Source: an archaeon (GTDB lineage: Archaea > Altiarchaeota > Altiarchaeia > IMC4 > QMZM01). From it: a stretch of 12,103 nucleotides of DNA. The notes below the pieces were generated by a model. It was not told the origin of the DNA. It saw only the letters and a list, made by a program, of their open reading frames with translations, and did no database searches. Shown piece after piece: positions 6,646-12,103 of this stretch. The stretch is taken from NCBI GenBank assembly GCA_029933895.1, contig JAOZNG010000023.1:1-12103 (forward strand), in the 5' to 3' direction. Made by a program: the position numbers and the translations under genes. Position 1 is the first letter of the stretch; the number at the start of each line of letters is the position of its first letter.

Positions 6646-7452
6646 ATGAAAATACTTGTATGTGCAGACGGGTCGAAGATAAACAGAAACGCCTTGGAGT
6701 TCGCTGCACTGATAGCCAGAGCAGTTAATGCAGATGTTACCGTGCTGCATGTGGTCGAGGGTGAGGTTGATGAATCAGGGGGGATTTTCAACGAGGCTAT
6801 GAAGGTCTTTGAGAAAACGGGTGTTGAACGAATTAAGACAAGGAAACTGAAGGGCAGGGCTGATGTGCAAATACTGAAGCACGCCAGAAGGAACAGATAT
6901 GATCTTGTGGTCGTGGCCTCGCACGGCGTACAGTACCTCAGAGCCTTCCTGTTTGGAGATGTCGCAGTCAGAGTCATCGAGCACATAAAGACCCCTATTC
7001 TCGTGGTCAGAGCTAAGAGAGCGAAAATCAGGAAAATAATCTTCTGCACAGGTGGCTCTTCTTTCGCTGAGAACGCTGTCAGGTTCGCTTCAGATATCGC
7101 CAAAGCTGCTGGCGCTAAAGCAACAATACTGCATGTGATTCCGGAGCTGCCTGCAATGTACAGGGGTTTTGGAATGGGGGAGAGTCTGTCGGAGTTCCTT
7201 GAATGCAACACACCTGAGTGTATTGCCCTGAAGAGGGCAGCAAAAATTCTGGAAGAAAAGGGTATAGAAACAGAGGTTAAGTTAAGTCACGGTCTTCCAT
7301 CGGAGGAGATACTGGTTGAGGCTGAGGGAAACAACTACGACCTTATTGTTTTAGGCTCTCATGGCATGAGTTCACCCTCCAGATTCCTTTTAGGTGATGT
7401 AGCATCCAGGGTGGTTAAATACAGCAAAACACCATGTCTCCTAGTCAAATAA
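6646..7452 (+). CDS. universal stress protein with two tandem Usp domains
   Basis: This is a cytoplasmic 268-residue protein made of two UspA-type alpha/beta domains. Domain 1 (about 1-122) opens MKILVCADGS and ends ASHG-x9-GDVA (91-107) then TPILVV. Domain 2 (about 128-268) opens KIIFCTGGSS and ends GSHG-x9-GDVA (237-253) then TPCLLVK. The nucleotide motif of ATP-binding Usp proteins is G-2x-G-9x-G-S/T. Domain 2 keeps all three glycines (G237, G240, G250). Domain 1 has alanine in place of the first. Both have Asp where Ser/Thr is usual, so ATP binding is possible but altered. A long loop at about 38-70 and another at 168-195, with two cysteines (C187, C192), interrupt the domains. The gene is 12 nt downstream of the TSUP transporter. 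Such Usp partners often tune transporters; that role is inferred. Confidence 0.9.
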   Translation: MKILVCADGSKINRNALEFAALIARAVNADVTVLHVVEGEVDESGGIFNEAMKVFEKTGVERIKTRKLKGRADVQILKHARRNRYDLVVVASHGVQYLRAFLFGDVAVRVIEHIKTPILVVRAKRAKIRKIIFCTGGSSFAENAVRFASDIAKAAGAKATILHVIPELPAMYRGFGMGESLSEFLECNTPECIALKRAAKILEEKGIETEVKLSHGLPSEEILVEAEGNNYDLIVLGSHGMSSPSRFLLGDVASRVVKYSKTPCLLVK

Positions 7453-7466
7453 GGCAGGAGTAAATA

Positions 7467-7475
7467 GATTTATAG
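7467..7475 (+). promoter_or_regulatory. putative TATA box of the secretion-ATPase cluster
   Basis: GATTTATAG is centred about 31 nt before the ATG at 7502, within the 49-bp gap after the Usp gene. No Shine-Dalgarno site precedes 7502. A second AT-rich element, TTATTTATTT (7484-7493), is too close to that start to serve it. This would be the main promoter for 7502 onward. Confidence 0.45.
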
Positions 7476-7501
7476 TTGTTTACTTATTTATTTAATACTA
7501 A

Positions 7502-8683
7502 ATGGCAAAGGGTTCAGAGAACAATAAGAGAGACGGACAGTTGCTGGAGGAACGCTCTAAGATAGAGGGGGAGCTGGATGATGTTATGCAGGAGAAACTG
7601 GATACGCTTGGTAAGATAAGGGATCTGATGGGGGTTGGCGGGAAACTGGAGAAGGATATCGAGGCAGTTACCAGAGAAGGGGATGATATCGAGGGTGTTA
7701 TCTCTTCAATAAGGGATGAGATTCGGAGGGTCACCTTGGAGATAAAGAGGCTTCATGAGACAGCTTTGAAACAGGAATCATCCAGGGACACGAGTGGTTT
7801 GGAGGATGTTGAGTCCAGGAGGATTGAGGTTCACAAGCAGAAAACCAGGCTCCTGAAGGATTTGCTTCTGAAGGAGAGGGAGCTGGATAAGGTGTCTGCT
7901 AGAAAGACCAAGGTATTGGATGATTACTCGAAGATTTTAGGTGAACGCTCTAATCTCGAGGAGAAGCTGGATGAGATAGCTGGTAGGGAAATCAAGCTGA
8001 AGGAGAGGAAGATGGATATCGAGTCCAGGATTGGTAAAGAGATTGGTGACCTCACCAAGGAGATTTACTCCATGGACAGTGGATTAGAGGGGGATAGGGT
8101 TAAATCCATGGACAGGGTGCTGGCATCCCGGAAGAAGCCTCCAAGCACTAGAGACCTGCTTAAAGAAAGCGTATTAAGTGCTAAAAAGCTCCCTGAGAGG
8201 AAAGAGGGGATTAAGCCATCTGAGAGGAAAGAGGGGATTAAGCCATCTGAGAGGAAAGAGGGGAAAGACATCGAAGAAGAGATTAAACCTTCAAAGAGAG
8301 AGGTGAAGGGGGCGGCTAAGGGTTTTCTGGGTTTCTTTGGGGGTGGGAAGGGTAAGGAGGTGGCTGAGCTGTCTGGGGAATCCATCAGGCTTCTGCAGGA
8401 GATAATGCCTGTGTTGGATGATCTCTTAGGTAAATTACCTGATGATAAGATAGAGGAATTCTCCACAACCGATGATTACGAGATATATAATGAGCTCTTC
8501 GAGAAAGTCAGCAACTATAATGGAGCCAGGGAACAAAAAGAATTTATTAACGTAAACACTAAGAAAGTGTTAGAGGTAATAGATAACCTGTTGGAGAATC
8601 TGCCGGATGAGGAGATCGAGAGGTTTTCTTCATCTGACAACTTCAAGGACTACAACAGGTTGCTTGACATGTTCGGTGTTTAG
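7502..8683 (+). CDS. long coiled-coil protein with tandem repeat linker and duplicated C-terminal motif
   Basis: This is a 393-residue, highly charged protein without a signal peptide or membrane helix. Residues about 10-190 are heptad-like with few prolines and should form a long coiled coil. Residues 232-257 are a low-complexity linker with ERKEGIKPS repeated, followed by a basic-glycine stretch (AAKGFLGFFGGGKGK, 271-285). The C-terminus holds a duplicated unit, residues 305-337 (LDDLLGKLPDDKIEEFS...) and 360-392 (IDNLLENLPDEEIERFS...), each ending in a helix with a YNxL motif. I do not recognise a named family. The LPDxxIExFS unit resembles short domains in archaeal proteins encoded near archaellum and pilus ATPases; this is from memory. 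The gene is the first of a co-directional set with the ATPase, so a scaffold role is plausible. Confidence 0.78.
   Translation: MAKGSENNKRDGQLLEERSKIEGELDDVMQEKLDTLGKIRDLMGVGGKLEKDIEAVTREGDDIEGVISSIRDEIRRVTLEIKRLHETALKQESSRDTSGLEDVESRRIEVHKQKTRLLKDLLLKERELDKVSARKTKVLDDYSKILGERSNLEEKLDEIAGREIKLKERKMDIESRIGKEIGDLTKEIYSMDSGLEGDRVKSMDRVLASRKKPPSTRDLLKESVLSAKKLPERKEGIKPSERKEGIKPSERKEGKDIEEEIKPSKREVKGAAKGFLGFFGGGKGKEVAELSGESIRLLQEIMPVLDDLLGKLPDDKIEEFSTTDDYEIYNELFEKVSNYNGAREQKEFINVNTKKVLEVIDNLLENLPDEEIERFSSSDNFKDYNRLLDMFGV
8195..8263 (+). repeat. 27-bp perfect tandem repeat, about 2.6 copies
   Basis: Units 8195-8221 and 8222-8248 are identical (GAGAGGAAAGAGGGGATTAA then GCCATCT). A third partial copy keeps the first 15 bases (8249-8263). 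The period is nine codons and encodes ERKEGIKPS in frame. Perfect identity means recent expansion or gene conversion, and copy number may vary between strains. Confidence 0.9.
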
Positions 8684-8712
8684 CTGTTTAATTCATATCT
8701 CTGTGGGATAGC

Positions 8713-9684
8713 ATGGGTCTCAGGGACAAGGTGAAGGGGAAGACGGGCGGGAAACCTGAAGAAGAGAAAATCAAGGGGAAGAAGGTTGTTGCTGAGAGCA
8801 GAGAGGATTTCTTGAAGACCGTTGAGGAACTGAAGAGAGAGTTTGAGGGTAGTATGGTTTTATCTGGAGACATTGATGGAGATATATTCAACGCAAGCTT
8901 TCTCGTCCGGAAAGGAGATGTTGTCGGAGCCACCTTCGAGTACCTGGGAACAGCCATCCAAGGTGATGAGGCGATAGAGGCTATAGAAAACAAACTTGCT
9001 GGCTCAAAGGGCGGTATGGAACTATTCCAGTTCGATAAAGGCGATATTGATTTAGCAGTAGAGCAGAACAAAAACGCCATGTTGGAGAATCCCATACCAC
9101 TCAGCAGCACCGGATTAAAGGTTAGGTACCTAATGGACAAATGGGCTGCATCCAAGGAGGACTCCCGGGGGCGGGTTAACATGCTCCACATCCCTGCGAT
9201 ATCAGGGGGCAAGAAGAGCTTTAATCTCCTAGAGCTTGCTAAAACACAGACACAGGACCCCTTCAAGAGAAAAACCGGGACAGTATACGATAAACTACTT
9301 GAATCCGGGGAATCAGGAGGGGAAGGCTTCACAAACCTTATAGCTGGTTTAGGTGCTAAGTCAGGCATGGAGGAGATGGAGAGGTTGAAGAGGAAGAGGG
9401 CTAGGGATCTGGAGAGAGAGCAGAGGCTTGCCAAGATTAAAACAACACCCCCTGTGGAAATAAAGAAGAAGGTTGTTGGGGGGAAGAAGGTACATACTTC
9501 GATAGACCGTCTTCTCGAGCTTGTGAGAAAGAAGAAGAAGATTAAAATCGACGAGAGATTAGCTAAAACGCTTGGCGTCAATAGGTCACAGATCGAGGAG
9601 TGGGCTGTCATCCTAGAGGACCATAATCTTGTGGAGCTGCATTATTCCGCCATAGGGGATTCTGAAATAAGGGCTTTAGAGTAG
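8713..9684 (+). CDS. basic two-domain protein, predicted winged-helix C-terminus, near pilus-type ATPase
   Basis: The product is 323 residues. Residues about 30-125 form a compact alpha/beta domain (GDIDGDIFNASFLVRKGDVV, ending in LAVEQNKNAML) that recalls DUF2226/DUF4388-like domains; this is a recollection and not a firm match. A long charged linker follows (about 135-255, including a KRKRARDLEREQR helix). Residues 262-323 look like a winged-helix: SIDRLLELVRKKKKIKIDER, then LGVNRSQIEEWAVILEDHNLVELHY. Such helix-turn-helix modules with an EEWAxxLExxxLxExHY signature occur in several archaeal proteins next to pilus ATPases and may serve protein contacts more than DNA binding. The gene is 29 nt downstream of the coiled-coil gene, with GTGGGAT (8703-8709) as a weak ribosome site. 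It is cytoplasmic, with no signal peptide. The function is unproven. Confidence 0.72.
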   Translation: MGLRDKVKGKTGGKPEEEKIKGKKVVAESREDFLKTVEELKREFEGSMVLSGDIDGDIFNASFLVRKGDVVGATFEYLGTAIQGDEAIEAIENKLAGSKGGMELFQFDKGDIDLAVEQNKNAMLENPIPLSSTGLKVRYLMDKWAASKEDSRGRVNMLHIPAISGGKKSFNLLELAKTQTQDPFKRKTGTVYDKLLESGESGGEGFTNLIAGLGAKSGMEEMERLKRKRARDLEREQRLAKIKTTPPVEIKKKVVGGKKVHTSIDRLLELVRKKKKIKIDERLAKTLGVNRSQIEEWAVILEDHNLVELHYSAIGDSEIRALE

Positions 9685-9700
9685 CTAATTCCTCCCAATA

Positions 9701-9730
9701 CCTTTTATTTCCAGCGGAACATATATCTTA
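9701..9730 (+). promoter_or_regulatory. possible internal promoter before the ATPase gene
   Basis: The 57-bp gap holds CTTTTATTT (9702-9710), about 36 nt before the ATG at 9742, and ACATATATCTTA (9719-9730), about 17 nt before it. The first would give a leader of about 10 nt. No Shine-Dalgarno sequence is visible before the ATPase, so a separate near-leaderless transcript is plausible but less regular than the other promoters here. Confidence 0.3.
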
Positions 9731-9741
9731 TTGTTTCCAAA

Positions 9742-11289
9742 ATGAGAGGGGAGGAGAAGATTCTGAAAAGCTATGAGATAGAAGCGGAGGGGATTCCTGT
9801 AGCAGTTGATATAGTTGAGAGGGATTTAATGCCATTCTACAGGCTTAACATCCCTGACGTGGATATCGCTACTCTGGCCCTGCTGGATGACATCAAGGAG
9901 AAACTTATTGGCGCTATCGAGGTAACCAAGACTGAATTCTTCGACCCTAAGTTGATGGAAAGCCTTAAGGAGCAGTTCAAGTCCGAGGCCAAGATGCTTT
10001 TGGAGGAGGAGCTGCCTCAGCTAGATGAACAGATAACCGATCATTTCATGATTACTTTAGTCCATGACCTGCTGGGTTTGGGGGATATAGAATTTCTGCT
10101 GGATGATGTTAACATCGAGGAGATCGTTCTTAATTCGTCAAAGGAGCCTATACGTGTATACCACAAGGGTTTTGGCTGGATCAAAACCAACCTTTATCCT
10201 GAATCCGAGTCGGAGATTGTTAACTATGCCAGTATTATCGCCAGGAGGGTTGGGAGAGAGATATCAAACCTTGAACCAATGCTCGACGCGTATCTCTTAA
10301 GCAAGGACAGGGCTAATGCTATATTGATGCCCATCGCGAGCAAAGGCAGCACGATCACCATAAGAAAATTCGCCAGAGACCCATGGACTGCAGCTGATTT
10401 CATTGAAAACAAGACTGCTAGCTCTGAGGTCCTGGCTCTGATCTGGCTGGTGATACAGTACGAGATGAACATGATTATTTCCGGGGGCACTGGTTCAGGT
10501 AAAACCTCTTTTCTGAACGTGTGCATGCCGTTTATTCCACCAAACCACAGGATTATATCCATCGAGGATACCAGGGAGCTGCAGCTACCTCACTTCCTCT
10601 ACTGGTGTCCTTTGGCCACCAGACAGCCGAACCCTGAAGGTAAGGGCGAGGTCACAATGCTTGATTTAGTAGTCAACTCCCTACGAATGAGGCCTGATCG
10701 CATCATCATGGGAGAAATCAGGAAAAAAAGGGAGGCGGAGGTATTATTTGAGGCCATGCACACAGGACACTCTGTTTATGGGACATTGCACGCAGACACC
10801 TGTGAACAGACCATAACCCGGCTCATAAACCCGCCCATTAATATAGCTGAGAGCATGCTGGATGCTGTCCACCTTAATGTAGTCATGTTCAGGGACAGGA
10901 GACGAGGTATCAGGAGGGTTTATGAGGTCGGTGAACTCATACATGACCCCGAGGTGCCGAAGAGAGATGTCCGGTATATACCCCATATACTCTATAGATG
11001 GAATCCCAGAGAAGACACGATAGACGTGACCTATGACCGGAACACAGAGAAAATAAGCCTCTTCGAGAGAATTGAGAGAAACACCGGCTTCACGTCAGAG
11101 GAAATAAACGAGGACCTTGACACCAAAAAGAACATTCTTGAGTGGCTTGTTAAAAAGAAAACCAGGAAGATCGAGGAGATGGGTGCTATAATGAACAGTT
11201 TCTATTTAGACAGAGAGTCAGTGGTTAGCCTGATGGAGAAGAACGGCGACCCCAAGAAAATTATAGGGGAAATCAGGGAAGAGGAGTGA
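9742..11289 (+). CDS. archaeal type II/IV secretion or pilus assembly ATPase (PilT/VirB11 class)
   Basis: The product is a 515-residue cytoplasmic hexameric ATPase that drives pilus assembly or related secretion in archaea. The N-terminal domain (about 1-225) includes the archaeal-style stretch ISNLEPMLDAYLLSKDRANA (174-193) and a conserved arginine region (STITIRKF, 203-210). The ATPase core has Walker A GGTGSGKT (248-255), an Asp box with the catalytic glutamate (IEDTRE, 274-279, E275), Walker B RPDRIIMGEIR (317-327) and a His box GHSVYGTLHAD (342-352). All catalytic motifs are intact. The C-terminal 120 residues form a charged helical extension. The size and N-domain fit archaeal pilus/secretion ATPases better than bacterial PilT, and the absence of a fla/arl gene set argues against the archaellum ATPase. 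It ends 4 nt before a secreted thioredoxin-fold gene, with which it must share a transcript. Confidence 0.93.
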   Translation: MRGEEKILKSYEIEAEGIPVAVDIVERDLMPFYRLNIPDVDIATLALLDDIKEKLIGAIEVTKTEFFDPKLMESLKEQFKSEAKMLLEEELPQLDEQITDHFMITLVHDLLGLGDIEFLLDDVNIEEIVLNSSKEPIRVYHKGFGWIKTNLYPESESEIVNYASIIARRVGREISNLEPMLDAYLLSKDRANAILMPIASKGSTITIRKFARDPWTAADFIENKTASSEVLALIWLVIQYEMNMIISGGTGSGKTSFLNVCMPFIPPNHRIISIEDTRELQLPHFLYWCPLATRQPNPEGKGEVTMLDLVVNSLRMRPDRIIMGEIRKKREAEVLFEAMHTGHSVYGTLHADTCEQTITRLINPPINIAESMLDAVHLNVVMFRDRRRGIRRVYEVGELIHDPEVPKRDVRYIPHILYRWNPREDTIDVTYDRNTEKISLFERIERNTGFTSEEINEDLDTKKNILEWLVKKKTRKIEEMGAIMNSFYLDRESVVSLMEKNGDPKKIIGEIREEE

Positions 11290-11290
11290 T
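11283..11290 (+). promoter_or_regulatory. ribosome binding site overlapping the ATPase stop
   Basis: GGAGTGAT spans the ATPase TGA (11287-11289) and lies 3 nt before the ATG at 11294. It is close to the archaeal consensus GGAGGTGATC. Its position inside the stop codon implies translational coupling of the thioredoxin-fold gene to the ATPase. Confidence 0.6.
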
Positions 11291-11293
11291 AGC

Positions 11294-12103
11294 ATGTTTT
11301 CAAGGATAACCGGTTTTCTTTTTTTGTTTCTGTTTCTTTCTAATCCAGCTGATGCCAGCAGAAACGTTACCGTGTATCTCGTGTACAGTGACCTCTGCCC
11401 CCATTGTGGAGCGGAGAAAGCATTCCTGAAAGGTCTTGATGAGTCCTACAGGGGGGTGGGGGTTGAGTACCTTAATATCGCCTCAGACAGGGAGCATATC
11501 CTGGAATTAAGCAGCTATTATGGGATTAAGAAAACATCCATCCCGCAGACCTATGTGGGGGATGCAGCCTTTATCGGATTCGATGAAGAGGCTGATTACC
11601 TGTTATACTCCAACAGCTATCATGCCTTTTTAGGGAACCCTTCTGTGATAGAGGATGCCGTCTTGTTTTACATGCAGGAGAGAGGAGATAATGTTTCCCT
11701 GTATACTGCAGTAGATTATTCAGCGAATGATTCCTTGCTCAAGTATTTCATCCATAAAGAATATGACTGCTTCGCCACCGTTAATCTTACAGATGGTGTC
11801 TACATAGTTGCTTGGTGGAATAAATCCCGTCTGATGAGAGGATCTCTTTACCCTGATGTAGTGGTCAGAGTGAACTCAACAACAGGATCTGTTATTGGAT
11901 CCCACCATCCCTCAAGATTAGAGCCGGGGGTTTCTGTCCCCAGGAGAGAGTCGATGCTCTCTGATTTTATTGCCTATATCGGCATTTTTATTTATCTGGT
12001 GTTATATATAGTATACTCTCACTCCCGGAGGGTGAAGAAAAAAATCCGGGTAGAGATAAACGACCGGCGGTGGCTTACAGGTTTCATTATCCTGCTGGTT
12101 GTT
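11294..12103 (+). CDS. secreted or membrane-anchored thioredoxin-fold protein with CPHC (3' end outside the window)
   Basis: A frame of 270 codons runs open to the edge of the window. Residues 1-22 are a signal peptide (basic start, then LFLFLFLSNPADA). A thioredoxin/glutaredoxin-like domain follows: YLVYSDLCPHCGAEKAF (28-44) with the CPHC active site at 35-38, and a cis-proline in TSIPQTYV (P84). A region of about 110 residues (about 112-220) with no recognised fold contains another cysteine (C159). A hydrophobic segment at 222-241, then RRVKKK, indicates a membrane helix with a cytoplasmic turn; a second helix starts at about 261. The protein is probably an extracellular dithiol oxidase, reductase or isomerase anchored to a multi-helix region, possibly DsbD/CcdA-like downstream. 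It could help fold or oxidise secreted pilin-like proteins of the neighbouring ATPase; this is inferred from coupling to that gene. Confidence 0.8.
   Translation, partial: MFSRITGFLFLFLFLSNPADASRNVTVYLVYSDLCPHCGAEKAFLKGLDESYRGVGVEYLNIASDREHILELSSYYGIKKTSIPQTYVGDAAFIGFDEEADYLLYSNSYHAFLGNPSVIEDAVLFYMQERGDNVSLYTAVDYSANDSLLKYFIHKEYDCFATVNLTDGVYIVAWWNKSRLMRGSLYPDVVVRVNSTTGSVIGSHHPSRLEPGVSVPRRESMLSDFIAYIGIFIYLVLYIVYSHSRRVKKKIRVEINDRRWLTGFIILLVV

Noticed and set aside
6555..7211. Minus-strand frame of 218 codons over TSUP and Usp
   Set aside because: It is antisense to two confidently identified genes and has no own promoter or ribosome site.
8688..9611. Minus-strand frame of 307 codons rich in Ser, Leu and Phe
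   Set aside because: It is antisense to the winged-helix-tailed gene and its composition is typical of the complement of a lysine/glutamate-rich gene.
9742..11289. Calling the ATPase the archaellum motor ArlI (FlaI)
   Set aside because: No other arl/fla genes (ArlH, ArlJ, archaellins) are visible and the neighbours differ, so only the broader ATPase class is supported.

Overview
The window looks like part of an archaeal chromosome, most likely euryarchaeal or a deep-branching relative; I cannot place it more precisely. The evidence is a separate aspartate carbamoyltransferase regulatory chain, an archaeal-style type IV pilus/secretion ATPase, TATA-like boxes (TTTATA type) about 26-31 nt upstream of start codons with almost no leader, and Shine-Dalgarno sites mainly in front of genes inside operons. 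No rRNA, tRNA, CRISPR array or insertion sequence was seen.

Bases 1-5235 hold genes for arginine and pyrimidine synthesis. The 3' part of argH runs rightward off the left edge and ends 2 nt from the convergent pyrI. pyrB and pyrI form a leftward pair. Upstream of pyrB is a leftward gene for a six-helix membrane protein of unknown function, divergent from argG across only 40 bp. argG is broken: its reading frame meets an in-frame TAA at codon 342, where the family usually has tyrosine, and then continues in the same frame through an intact C-terminus to a second TAA at 4134-4136. A 52-codon leftward gene abuts that second stop, and a leftward argB (N-acetylglutamate kinase) follows. PyrB consumes carbamoyl phosphate and aspartate, ArgG consumes aspartate, and ArgB and ArgH are other steps of arginine synthesis, so the block concerns nitrogen partition between the two pathways.

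Bases 5236-7452 hold a 251-bp intergenic stretch and then a compact rightward operon: a 78-residue two-helix membrane protein, a TSUP (TauE/SafE) anion exporter or permease starting 1 nt after it, and a tandem-domain universal stress protein.

Bases 7502-12103 hold a rightward cluster around a PilT/VirB11-class ATPase. It has a long coiled-coil protein with a 27-bp tandem repeat and a duplicated C-terminal motif, a basic protein with a predicted winged-helix C-terminus, the ATPase, and a secreted membrane-anchored thioredoxin-fold protein (CPHC) that runs off the right edge. No pilin or membrane platform gene is visible, so this is a candidate for an unusual pilus-like or secretion assembly.

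The most notable points are the nonsense codon in an otherwise intact argG, the unusual partner genes of the secretion ATPase, a repeated leaderless promoter architecture, and a possible tiny leader reading frame overlapping the argB start.
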